Under the pieces are notes generated by a model, which saw only the letters and a list, made by a program, of their open reading frames with translations, was not told the origin of the DNA and did not search any database. Below are positions 1 to 9,900 of a stretch of DNA of 64,000 nt, piece after piece; within the stretch, counting starts at the first letter, position 1, and every line of letters begins with the position of its first letter. The DNA comes from Heterobilharzia americana (Eukaryota; Platyhelminthes; Trematoda; Strigeidida; Schistosomatidae), in assembly GCA_944470555.2 (NCBI GenBank), contig OX104127.1:120102973-120166972 (forward strand). The letters are read 5' to 3'. The position numbers and the translations under genes were made by a program.

Positions 1-526
1 TTAGTCATGTAGTCTTTGTAACACACTGAGACCCCATCAACTTAACGAATACTTGAAGTTGTTTCAGCTACTTCTCCAGTGGCGTAAAATACTTCAAAAG
101 CTTACAAGCTGTATAGAATTTGTTTTTCTGCCATTGCATTTTGTTCCCAGCCAGCATCTACTACGGGTGCACCTTGTAAGTTTTAGCCAAAAACCCGAAA
201 GTTTTAGTTCGCGTGCAGATAGGGCGACGCACGATATTCCCTGAAAGTGTCAAAAGTCACAAAGTGCACCCGAAGTTTTAAAACACGATTCGTTTTACTG
301 AAACCCATGATCAATAAGTAAATGCTCAAAAAATTTTACTATCTAACAATAAATGTACATGATACTCAGTTTATCCTCATTCCCTTTCATTAACGCTCTT
401 TGGCGAAGGGGTAGACGAGTGCTGTCAGCATGTTTTGAGACGGATATTGAGACCAACTCCTTGCTTTCAGGCAATTCATGAACTTTAATACGGGTGTAAG
501 CCTGGGCACTGTGGGAGAATTTGATC
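1..526. other. Unassigned left edge
   Basis: I recognise no gene or repeat here. A 63-codon open frame (53-244) is within chance expectation for this composition and resembles nothing I know. Confidence 0.4.
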
Positions 527-648
527 CCATATTAGATTTGTTTATTTGATATATAGCGCACAGTGATATAGTATTATTTACTTGATGACGTCACTATTGC
601 TCGTAATCATATCAACGTAACCACACTACTTTCGACATTTGATTTTTG
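527..648 (-). repeat. Left arm of inverted repeat flanking a Penelope-like element
   Basis: Read on the minus strand, this stretch matches 1664-1796 read on the plus strand over about 125 bp. Shared blocks include the run around CATCAAGTAAATAATACTAT and a downstream ATAAACAAAT block. The two arms enclose the Penelope-like coding remnant. Penelope-like elements often carry partial inverted or tandem copies of their own ends, which is the likely origin. Confidence 0.7.
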
Positions 649-789
649 TAGTTATTTCACCTCATATGAGTTGTTTTTGTTAGTAGTAAAATTTTCCATA
701 TCTCTGGTATGGGTGTTGCGTCATTTCTATTACATGCGTTACGTGTTGATTCGATGAACACAGATTACTCAGTAATTAATCTCTCTCTT

Positions 790-1645
790 CACCTAATTAT
801 ACTGGACTTAAGTACAGTGGTTTTATCCCACCCTATTGTGTGATTGTGTCGGTGCGTGCATTCCAGTGGCCGAGTGTTTTTCTAGATTGTTGATCTCACT
901 CGGGTCTGTCATTCTATGTTTATCTAAGTTCCCATGTTCGGCTATTCTGACTGACCCCGACCGGCTGGTTTGACCTATGTACTTGACCTCCCAGTTATTA
1001 CATGGAATTCGTTAAATTAGACTACCTTGCTTAACTAGTTCTATTGGATCCTTGAGCCAGCCGACAAAGCTCACCTCTGAGTGAGTTTGTAGGTTTAAAT
1101 GCCCCCTAGTTGCAGCCTTGTTGAGGATCCAGCGTAAAGTTTCTGATGTACCTTCGTCATGGGCTAACACAATTGAGGCTGTGAACTTCTTTTTGCTTGT
1201 GCTGTCGTTATTATTCGTACTCATGTCCCCGTCGTTTCTTTCTTTTCTTGTGTGTCCATACGAATTTAATAAACTGTGGAAGAAAACCGTTAGCTACTGG
1301 CGCTTCTTTCCCTTGTTTCGATTCCTTGTTTAGGTCCTTGCACTGACTAGTCAACTTTCTAGCTCTATCACTTAGACATCTGACTAAACCTGCCTTAACT
1401 GACATTGGATGAGATGACATGAAGTCTAGATGCCTGTAGGAATGTGTCAGTTTTCTGTGGACGGTAGTATCCAAACCACCGTCTGTCCTTCGTTTTATCC
1501 TGTAATCCAACATATGTAATTCCCCTTGTTCATTTTCTACCTCCTCGTAAGTGAATTGTATTGCGCCCACTACTGAGTTTACGTGTGTGAGGAAATTGTC
1601 AATATATTCCGACTTCAACACAGTAAATGTGTCGTTCATATATTT
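790..1645 (-). pseudogene. Penelope-like element remnant: RT C-terminus, linker and GIY-YIG endonuclease
   Basis: On the minus strand, codons from about 1642 to 1211 read as the C-terminal part of a Penelope-type reverse transcriptase. They start at a YMND motif, in the place of the usual YxDD, and continue through a block with TTVHRKLTHS and DFMSSHP. A frame change near 1215 leads to a linker (EGTSETLRWILNKA) down to a stop at about 1012. Past the stop the frame goes on as RIPCN...YIGQTSR...RIAEH, a GIY-YIG endonuclease signature (about 1010-900). Penelope-like elements join these two domains in one protein. This copy lacks everything upstream of the catalytic palm motif, has the first Asp of that motif as Asn, and carries a frameshift and a stop, so it is dead. 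Confidence in the family is good; the exact subfamily is unknown. Confidence 0.85.
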
Positions 1646-1663
1646 TGGGGATATGACATAACT

Positions 1664-1796
1664 ATAAAAATCAAATGTTGAAAGTAGTTTGATTACACTG
1701 GCATGATTGTTAGCAATAATTTATGCTCGGAATGTCATCAAGTAAATAATACTATATCACTGTGTGTTGTAAATGAAATAAACAAATCCAATATGG
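1664..1796 (+). repeat. Right arm of inverted repeat flanking the Penelope-like element
   Basis: This is the partner of the arm at 527-648 in the opposite orientation. It begins about 20 bp beyond the point where the reverse transcriptase coding similarity breaks off at its catalytic motif. Confidence 0.7.
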
Positions 1797-3429
1797 AAGT
1801 AAGTTCATGAACCTATGAGAATACATTGAGCTTACCATTTTTCCTCTACTGGCTTTTTCTCCCTCATTTTCATCGTCACGACTGTTGTAAAACCATATCT
1901 AGATATGAGTCCTGATTTTTTCCGCCGTCACTTCTTTACCATCTCTGGCATGCCTGTGGATGTTAAAAAGGATGTGTTCGTACGTCGTAAAATGAAAATG
2001 GGAACTTGCCTTTTTAAGATACGTGCGTATCCCAGATAAATATTTCTTACACAAGCCGTATCCATATCTATTCTTAGTGTACATATGTTGTCTGCCAGAG
2101 ATCCAGCTATCTTGATTCGAAAAATGAAAGTTATCATTTACCATCAGAAGACAGTTGATATACCCCTTGCCATTCCTGTCTTTACAGGCCCTTGCAAAAA
2201 GCATTGAACAAGGGAGATGGGGAGAGTACAGAATGGAAGAAGACGAGTGAAAAGTATCTATGGAAAAAACCAGTGCTGTCAGTAATAATATGGAGAGTGT
2301 GTTTCATAGTGTAGATACTATGATTAAGTAACACACTTGTGGATATGTATACCCCCAGTTGTGACCGGCGTATGTTGGTGGTAAGCCATTCGGGCTCATT
2401 TGCTTATCTGGCATTTGTTTGAAAGAGTCAGCTGCAGCGGTCATCACCACTTTCTTCTCCAAATAGCTTCATAAAACACAGACCCTGAAAGAAGTTAGAT
2501 CTAACTCTCATCTAAGCTCTCTGGTGGGGAACGCGAGTGGTGTACTCGTGGGACTGTTGGTCTAGGATCGATAATGTTGTCGTTTTGGGGTGGTTTTCTC
2601 GATAGATAATCCGTTGGACTGTTGTTAGGTTGTCTCTTTCCCTCCTAAGGGTTAGGGTGGACAAATTGAATTGTTTAGGGCGTTTTTATTCCGACAGTTG
2701 GCCCTGTAAGACTGCTCCCTATCTTCCTCGGTTTCTGGGACATTTTCACGATTAACTCACCCACTGGTCAGGATTCTTCAAGCGACAAACCATCTAAATT
2801 TTCCTAAGAGTTTCGGTAGCAGAGATTTTCTGAATAAATGACTAGATATCAATTTGCCTACTGATTTGGAGGGCGGGTTACCTCCAGTCGCCCTACACTA
2901 TGCGTCTTCTAGTGCCCTGTACCAAGTGATCCTATCAAGTGGAAGTCATCATGCGTCCAATACATTTCTCGAACGATGCTGCTTGCATCCCCAGCCGGCA
3001 TAAACTTATGGTTAACTTCGGCAACCTAGGGCCGAATGTGTGCTAAAAAGCTTTGGGCGACGCAACACCCCCGGAGTTTCTGAAGTATGTTGAAGACTTT
3101 TCTGCAGTTCGTTAAGTTTTCGACAGAAAAGTCCAGCTCCCTAGGTTATCCCGAGGTCATTAGCAGAATATTCCACTTTCCTTCATTAAGGCAATTACAT
3201 TTCCATCAAACATTGAGGTCATCGAGATTCAGTTCCACATCGTCGAATTCGTAAGCCAGTTCTTCCCCACTCTTCATGTTGTGCTCATCCGCACAACCCC
3301 GATCTTACGAGTCCTGATGGTAGAGAGGGCATTTCGTTGAACCCTATTGAAAACATCAAAAGGTCCTGCTGATCGGAGTGCCAAAGTTTACGTAACAGTA
3401 ATTCTTATCCTCGCATAATGTACTTAACA
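1797..3429. other. Unassigned intergenic sequence
   Basis: I see no recognisable gene. A 101-codon minus-strand frame (2204-1899) has no family resemblance I can name. The base composition is less AT-rich between about 2500 and 3400 than elsewhere in the window, which would fit very old transposon sequence, but I found no motif to prove it. Confidence 0.4.
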
Positions 3430-3477
3430 GGAGCGGTGCCAATTTACAAGCATCTTCAAACTGATAGTTCATGAAAC
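3430..3477 (+). repeat. 5' piece of an unclassified repeat (copy A) split by the LTR element
   Basis: The sequence up to the LTR edge aligns with 9520-9575 (copy B) and with the reverse complement of about 11490-11560 (copy C). They share a block reading roughly CCAGTTTACAAGC followed by a GATA-containing stretch. The continuation of copy A lies beyond the LTR element, from 8721. Confidence 0.6.
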
Positions 3478-3821
3478 TGTAGCGTCACACACTTCCCCAA
3501 AATCAATAGCCTAGGGTTTGACGACATTCGACATTGATGCTGACCTTGACAGTTTAACTGGACTCGCTTAGCTGAAGGCAACCGGTCAAGCATTCTCGCC
3601 ATTTGGCACACTGTCGTGTTACGTTGCACTGCTCGTATTCGACTCTCTAGCCAGTTAGTTGGAACGCATCGGTATCTTGGCACAACTATCCAAATATATT
3701 ATTCCATCCGACTAATCTATCGTGTTCTTCTTTGGTTTCGTATTCCTAGGCATAAAGCAGGTCCGAATAATTAGTGATTGGTCTTTGCGCCTGTCAAGTT
3801 CGCACCAGGACAAATCCTAAA
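3478..3821 (+). repeat. 5' LTR
   Basis: It begins TGTAGCGTCACAC and is collinear with 8377-8720, with two visible differences near the start (CG versus AG, and ACACAC versus ACACGC). It ends just before the primer binding site. The exact first base is uncertain by a few positions because the upstream flank ATGAAAC resembles the GTGATC before the 3' LTR. Confidence 0.92.
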
Positions 3822-3822
3822 T

Positions 3823-3840
3823 TGATGAGCCGGACGTGAT
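3823..3840 (+). other. Primer binding site, tRNA-Trp type
   Basis: The 18 bases TGATGAGCCGGACGTGAT directly after the 5' LTR match the complement of a metazoan tRNA-Trp 3' end at 15 of 18 positions, as I recall that sequence. Use of tRNA-Trp as primer is established for CsRn1-clade elements. The three mismatches suggest decay. Confidence 0.75.
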
Positions 3841-3895
3841 CACATATCCCGACCAATAACAAGTATTGAATTGGTGAGCCTGCTCCATTCTATAT

Positions 3896-4773
3896 TTGTA
3901 TATTGTTTTCATTTCGATAACATTTATACATCCATTTACTACATTTTCTCATGTCCGACCACACTCCAAAGCTTATTCTTATCAAGCCGACTACGAACAT
4001 GATCCAACTCGTGCCGTATTGGCCAGACAATGCAGAAACATGGTCTCTGTACGCCGGGGCAGATTTTCGAGAACAGGGGTCTCAGATCCTCCTTCTCCAT
4101 TTCTTGCTGTCATACGGTCACTACCGCGGGAATCAAACAGGGACGTTACGGCACACATGTTTAATCCTGAAGTAGGCGATTCTTATGCGCTTCTCAAGAC
4201 CGCACTCTTAAAGAAAAGCTATCTCACAGATCGCCAGCGCCTAGACGAATTACTTCGTAACATCAAGCTAGGCAGCCACTCAGCTACCAAAGTCCTCGCA
4301 CGCATGCGAGAAGTTATGGGCGCACGAACACTCGAGAACTACTTCTCTCAAAACTACCACAACCGGTGCGAACTGTGTTGGTGACACTTCAGCCAGTCCC
4401 ACTCGATGACCTGGCAGCCTCGGTAGATAAAATACTGGAGATTTCCAGCAGACCCGTCTCCGAAGTATATTCCATCTGCGACAAACCAGAGCCCCAGCAT
4501 TCAGAGGTGACAAAGCTGCGTAACTCTGCGAAACAGTTGCTACGATCTCGAAGTCGTAGCTCACGTAGCACGTCACAGAAAGGCACCTTGGCGCATCGCA
4601 GCAAATCGCGTGGTGGCCCCAAAACTAAACCTAACAGAGTGGAAAACCCTGAATGGTGCTGGTTTTATAACACTTACGAAGATGAAGCCATAAAATGTCG
4701 GAAACCATGCCGTTTCAAGAAGGACACAAACTCGAGAAACGGTCACGCCGGCACGTGCCCACGGCAACCGTAG
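3896..4773 (+). pseudogene. gag of the CsRn1-like element, frameshifted
   Basis: Gag-like sequence runs through three frames. One piece around 3951-4070 holds DNAETWSLYAGADF. A second (about 4080-4345) holds the YALLKTALLKKSYLTDRQRLDELL block typical of CsRn1 gag. A third (4366-4773) has the LQPVPLDDLAASVDKILEIS block and a Ser/Arg-rich basic stretch. The nucleic-acid-binding motif near 4656-4715 reads CWFYNTY...CRKPC. CsRn1-clade gag carries a Cys-His-Cys-Cys knuckle instead of the usual CCHC; here Tyr stands where the His is expected. Frame changes near 4075 and 4350 break the gene. Confidence 0.85.
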
Positions 4774-4779
4774 CCGGCA

Positions 4780-5239
4780 GAAACAGCCGTTTGCTCTACG
4801 TCGCCAACGTTAAACGAAAGTCCGTTACCTCGTCGACACCGACGCAGATGCTAGCGTTCTTCCCACAACGACAAAGGAGAGCCATCTTGACCCATCCTTC
4901 AATCTTCAAGCAGCCAACGGCAAGGCAATCGCGACATTTGGGAGACGCTATGCCCACCTCAACTTAGGTTTACGTAAACCTATCCACTGGATTTTATCCC
5001 CAGCTGACGTTTCTATGTCCATCATTGGCATGGATTTGCTAAACCATTACGATCTACCCTTAGATGCTCGCCGTCGACGACTGATAGATAACAACACAAA
5101 GTTATCTGTTGGCGGCACCACCTATGTAGGTCCGAGTTTAGCCCTCGTTAGAACCAAACAATCAGGCGACGCGTCCTACCGAGCAGTTTTGGAGAAATAT
5201 CCAGAGTTGCGACAACCGAGCACACTCTTCCGTGCATAA
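4780..5239 (+). pseudogene. Aspartic protease domain of the CsRn1-like element
   Basis: In the frame of 4835 the sequence reads LVDTDADASVLP, followed by an LQAANGKAIATFG block, and then IIGMDLL near 5016-5040. These are the active-site loop, the flap region and the hydrophobic Gly block of a retropepsin. The active-site triad of the family is DTG or DSG; here it is DTD (4835-4843), so catalysis would be lost. The frame is closed upstream by a stop near 4800 and ends at 5239. A frame change separates it from the reverse transcriptase. Confidence 0.85.
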
Positions 5240-5250
5240 CCAGCAATGTT

Positions 5251-6089
5251 ATGCATCACGTGACAACCACAGGTCCACCTGTGGCATCCAAAGCGCGCCG
5301 TTTAGCCCCCGATAAGCTCAAAACGGCGAAAAGCGAATTCGACCACATGCTCGAACTGGGCGTAATCGGACCGTCAAATAGTCCTTGAGCATCACCATTG
5401 CACATGGTTCCCAAAAAGGATAGCAACGACTGGCGTCCAACCTGTGATTACCGAAGGCTTAACGCCAAAAAACTCCGGACTGCTACCCGATACCTCGCGT
5501 TTACGTTTTGACTGCAACCTTATGCGGAATGAACATTTTCTCTAAAATCGATTTGGTCAAAGCGTACAACCAGATACCTATGGCAGCAGAAGATATCGCG
5601 AAAACAGCCATTATTACTCCTTTTGGCCTGTTTGAATTCCTGCGCATGCCATTTGGTCTTCGGAATGCAGCACAAACATTCCAACGCTTTATGGATGATT
5701 TCTTCCGTGGTTTGAATTTTGTTCATGTCTACATCGATGACTGTCTAATTGCGAGTCCAGATAAGGAAACTCACCTCAAACATTTGGACCTCGCATTCGA
5801 AAGACTTAAAAAACATGGCATCACAGTCAACTTACAGAAGTGTGAAATAGGAGTTGAATCACTCAGCTTCCTTGGGCATACCATTGACAACAAAGGTATA
5901 CGCCCATTGAGAGATAAAGTGGCGGCTATCACAAACTATCCAGAGCCGACCACTGTGAAACATCTCCGCACTTTCAATGGCCTGGTAAGTTATTACCGAA
6001 GGTTTATCCCTAACTGTGCCTCTGTCATGAGACCACTAACAGATCTACTTCGAGGAACTACGAAGTTCGTGTCTGGACAACGCGGCTAG
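5251..6089 (+). pseudogene. Reverse transcriptase of the CsRn1-like element
   Basis: The N-terminal part (5251-5480) contains LHMVPKKDSNDWRP and is interrupted by a TGA at 5386-5388. A frame change near 5480 leads to the main frame. That frame contains FSKIDLVKAYNQIP, a TPFGLFEFLRMPFGLRNAAQ block, the catalytic YIDD (5730-5741), and FLGHTIDNKGI of the connection region. The order and spacing are those of a Ty3/gypsy reverse transcriptase of the CsRn1 clade. The catalytic core is intact, but the stop and the frame changes before and after it break the polyprotein. Confidence 0.93.
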
Positions 6090-7824
6090 ACTTGCTTTCT
6101 CTAAAGTCAAGGAAGCCATTTCGAACGCAACCATGCTTATGCATCATGACCCCAATGCTCCTTTGAGTATTGCTGTTGATGCATCTGATTCAGCAATTGG
6201 AGCAGTTTTGCAACAGTTGACTGACAACCAGTGGCAACCGTTAGCCTTTTTCTCGAGGCGGCTGCAAGACGCGGAAACAAGATACAGTACATTTGGTAGG
6301 GAACTCCTAGCCATGTACTGTTCTGTACGCCACTTTCGACATTCTGTGGAAGGTCGTGATTTCATTATTTTCACAGACCACAAACCGTTAACGTTTTCCC
6401 TCAGCTCGGTGTCTGACAAATACTCCCCGCGTGAGTCGCGACAGCTGGATTACATTTCCCAGTTCACGTCAGACATCCGCCACATTTCTGGAGCAAATAA
6501 CTCCGTAGCCGATGCACTATCACGAATAGCTTCGATAAATCACATCGGGGGCGTTGATCTCGTTGAACTAGCTCGGCGTCAAAAGGAAGACCTTGAGCTG
6601 CATCATGAGTTGTCGTCCACAACTCTCAAGCTGCGACTTTGTCCGGTTGGATCAGACAAGGATACAATTTTGTGCGATGTCTCTGCTAGTCAACCACGCC
6701 CAATAGTTCCGAAGAGTTGTCGACGCAACGTCTTCAATACGTTGCACAAACTCTCTCATCCAGGTGTACGAGCCACCATTAGGCTTATCGCACAACGTTT
6801 CTGCTGGCCTGGAATGAAAAAGACGTTAAGGAGTGGGCTCAGTCGTGCTTGTCAAAAGTGCAAAGTCACGCGACACACGAAAAGCCCTTTAGGCTCATTT
6901 CTAGCCCCAGACATGCGTTTCGACCACGTCCATATAGATATTGTAGGACCCCTACCAGAATCTAATGGATGTACCTACCTTTTCACTTGTGTTGATCGTT
7001 TCACACGATGGCCGGAAGCAGTACCTATTAAGGATATTACTGCCGAAACAGTGGCTCGTGTTTTCGTCGAAAGATGGATCGCGAACTTCGGATGTCCATC
7101 TTACGTCACAACCGACCGTGGGCGCCAATTTGAGTGTGGATTATTTCACGCTCTAACGGCACTTTTAGGTTGCATCCGGTTCCGAACGACAGCCTACCAT
7201 CCACAAGCAAATGGCATGGTAGAGCGTTTCCATCGACAGCTGAAAGCTTCCCTTTCAGCTGGAAACATACCTCAGTGGACCGAGGCTCTGCCTCTAGTCC
7301 TACTAGGTATTCGTAACGCCTTGAAAGTTGATGCTGGATGTACCTCTGCAGAACTCATGTATGGGACCACTCTTCGCCTACCAGGTGAGTTTGTTTCTCC
7401 TTCAACTTTCAAACACGTTTCCGATAGGGCATCGTACGTGACTAGATCTGCAAACGCAATGCGTTCAGTTAGGCCTTCTCCAGTTAGACCTCAAACGACT
7501 GGTGTCTTTGTTCACCCCAGTTTACAAAAGACATCACACGTGTTTATTCGCCATGACGCCGTTCGTCGACCACTTGAACCACCCTACGGCGAGCCATTCA
7601 AAGTGATCAAACGACACGAGAAATTTTACATAATAGACAGAAACGGACGTGAAGATACTGTCAGTATCGACCGTTCGAAACCAGCTTATTTCGAAGGCAA
7701 CCCCATTTTAAGTGACTTTTCAGCTCGCTACAGCCGACCGACGGATAGCTCAATTATCGAAATTCTTGGCGATGTGCCTGGTAATGCACAGTTACAACAA
7801 CCATCGTGGCAGCAGAAAACATGA
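6090..7824 (+). CDS. RNase H and integrase portion of the CsRn1-like pol
   Basis: A long open frame (563 codons from the ATG at 6133, with coding similarity starting near 6075 in the same frame) covers RNase H ([24 protein letters not shown], then [10 protein letters not shown]) and integrase. Integrase shows a zinc-binding HHCC region (HKLSHPG...CQKC), a DDE core ([35 protein letters not shown]) and a basic C-terminal part. Both RNase H acidic residues and the integrase D, D and E are present. This is the only long intact stretch of the element. It joins the reverse transcriptase through a frame change near 6070, so it is probably no longer made as part of a polyprotein. Confidence 0.9.
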
Positions 7825-8359
7825 TCAGGTAGAACCGTCAGGTTCCCGGAGTATTTAAAATCGTATTCAACTTAGCGGTGTGAAATAAAATGTGCCAACC
7901 ATATTTATTTTACTTACAAACTTTTTTCCAAGGCACTATTTTTCTTAGTTACCGGTAATGCGCAAATCCTCGCACATTTTGCCTTTTTATGTCAATTTTT
8001 TATTGCCATGTAATGGAACTTTTTTTAAAAACGGTGAAAATAAGAGTAAACTTTATTTTCTATATATTTGTACATACATAATTCCTATTTTTTCGAAGCG
8101 TTTTCATGGTATTAAAGACTTTCATTTATATTCCAAGTGCAACGAGCACTGGACGGAATGTCGAAGAAAACTGGGGATTGCGATCAACGTACAATTCGAT
8201 TTATTGTATTTTATTTTTTAATTGCCACGACACCCCAGAATAAGTTCGGACAGCCAGGGGCCACTTCATGCAGTGAACCCATCGGAAGAGTTTTAACAGT
8301 GGTCAAGCCACTGAAGTTTTACTTCCGGCTGGTATCGTCTCAGGGTCCTCACGAACCCA
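7825..8359 (+). other. Untranslated 3' part of the CsRn1-like element
   Basis: Between the integrase stop and the polypurine tract there is about 530 bp without a recognisable frame. The two open frames in it (7958-8221, 8137-8436) resemble nothing and the second runs into the LTR. Confidence 0.6.
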
Positions 8360-8371
8360 CTAAGGGGGGAG
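8360..8371 (+). other. Polypurine tract
   Basis: The run CTAAGGGGGGAG lies six bases before the 3' LTR, where plus-strand DNA synthesis is primed in LTR retrotransposons. Confidence 0.75.
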
Positions 8372-8376
8372 TGATC

Positions 8377-8720
8377 TGTAGAGTCACACGCTTCCCCAAA
8401 ATCAATAGCCTAGGGTTTGACGACATTCGACATTGATGCTGACCTTGACAGTTTAACTGGACTCGCTTAGCTGAAGGCAACCGGTCAAGCATTCTCGCCA
8501 TTTGGCACACTGTCGTGTTACGTTGCACTGCTCGTATTCGACTCTCTAGCCAGTTAGTTGGAACGCATCGGTATCTTGGCACAACTATCCAAATATATTA
8601 TTCCATCCGACTAATCTATCGTGTTCTTCTTTGGTTTCGTATTCCTAGGCATAAAGCAGGTCCGAATAATTAGTGATTGGTCTTTGCGCCTGTCAAGTTC
8701 GCACCAGGACAAATCCTAAA
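8377..8720 (+). repeat. 3' LTR
   Basis: It is collinear with 3478-3821 and differs at about two positions by eye. A short minus-strand frame shared by both LTRs is only a by-product of the repeat. Confidence 0.93.
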
Positions 8721-9055
8721 ATCTTTGCAAAATGGTATTTTGCATTAACTAACTAACATATCAAGTCATTGATGTGCATAATCTTGTTAAAACTTGTTGC
8801 AGTTTTTGGGATGGGCATAGATTGCCGTTTCCCATCACACAGATAGGTTCCGCCATTAGGAACACGGCAGCTCAATTTTCGAAGGTTGCGTCATAACCAG
8901 TCGACTTTGTTAGTCCATCTACATGGTCTGATATTTAGCAATATAGCCGTCTATTCCTCAGAAAGTTCCCCAGTTTTTCTCTTCGCTAACTACAAAGAAC
9001 CCACTTATACAGCCTGGAGTGTCGGCAAAGTGTCCACAGCTAAGTAACCAAGGTG
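8721..9055 (+). repeat. Unclassified repeat copy A, 3' piece
   Basis: It is collinear with 9575-9900 (copy B). Matching blocks include TTAAAACTTG, ACACAGATAGGTTC, TCATAACCAG, CATGGT, and TGGAGTGTC followed by a GTATCCACAG-like stretch. Together with 3430-3477 it makes up one repeat unit interrupted by the LTR element. Confidence 0.7.
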
Positions 9056-9519
9056 AGTGTCTGAATCAACGCATTTCCGGGTCACCATGTCGCATTTGAA
9101 GGTAACCTGGATTAACTCTACTGGGAATACTTGTAGTGGATGCATACAAATGTTGAAATGGTTGGTAGTCCGAATGGTGGTGTGTATAAATAGACTTCGA
9201 GTTTTTTTGCATCAGCGTAAGCAGCATCATTCGAGAAGTGTATTTTATGCATGGTAACTTTCATATAAATCAATAAATAAATTTTTTATGTTGACATTAG
9301 CAATTTAACATGAGAGAAGCCAGTTTACAGGCATTATCACATTGATAAATGTCGGAAAATCTACAAGATTTTACAGGTCCTGAATGGTACAGAGGAGAGA
9401 TCGTTGAACTCCATCAAAAACAGCGGATCGCAGTTACGGGACAAAGAAAATGCAACTTTCAGCAGATGCAGAGCGTAGAAGTGAAGATAACAAAAATTCC
9501 CATTCCCATATAATGGATT
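9056..9519. other. Spacer between repeat copies, with a partial start motif
   Basis: It contains one more partial start of the same repeat near 9308-9375 (an AACATGAGAGAAGCCAGTTTACAGGC-like start, described here by its position). No gene is seen. Confidence 0.5.
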
Positions 9520-9900
9520 CAACATGACAGATACCAGTTTGCAAGCACTGTCTATCTGATAATGTTTGAAAGCTTACAGTATAGTATTTGGAATCATATA
9601 ACTCACATACCAAGCTATTGGTATGCACAGATTTATTAAAACTTGCTGCGAATCAAGAGGCGGGCACGGATTTTCATCTGTCATTACACAGATAGGTTCT
9701 ACTATCAACAACAAAAGCGCGAGTCATAACCAGCCAACGTTGTTATTCTATTTACATGGTTTCTTATTCAGTGATACAAACATCCATTCGCCTGAAAGCC
9801 CTTCAGTTTTTAGCTCTGCTAACCACAAAAAACCTATTTATACGATCTGGAGTGTCAGCAAGTATCCACAGTTATATAACCAAGGGACCATTTGATCATT
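9520..9900 (+). repeat. Unclassified repeat copy B
   Basis: The most complete copy, about 380 bp. Its start (9520-9570) matches the minus strand of 11490-11560, and its body matches 8740-9055. Its ends have not been defined. It could be an LTR or a non-autonomous element; I do not recognise the family. Confidence 0.65.

Larger units (their letters stand above)
3478..8720 (+). mobile_element. CsRn1/Boudicca-like Ty3 LTR retrotransposon, defective
   Basis: This is a full-length element of about 5.2 kb with two LTRs of about 344 bp, a tRNA-Trp-type primer binding site, gag, protease, reverse transcriptase/RNase H, integrase and a polypurine tract, in the order of the CsRn1 clade (Clonorchis CsRn1, Schistosoma Boudicca). 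The LTRs differ at about two positions by eye, yet the interior has several frame changes and a TGA stop. No envelope-like frame follows integrase. A convincing target-site duplication is not visible; the best candidates are AAAC on the left against AAAT on the right. The element sits inside an older repeat (copy A). Confidence 0.93.

Noticed and set aside
3456..3683. Minus-strand 75-codon frame, repeated at 8349-8582
   Set aside because: It lies wholly within the LTRs; its duplication follows from the LTR repeat and no protein similarity is evident.
7134..7316. Small extra frames inside the integrase region
   Set aside because: They are shadows of the 563-codon RNase H-integrase frame.
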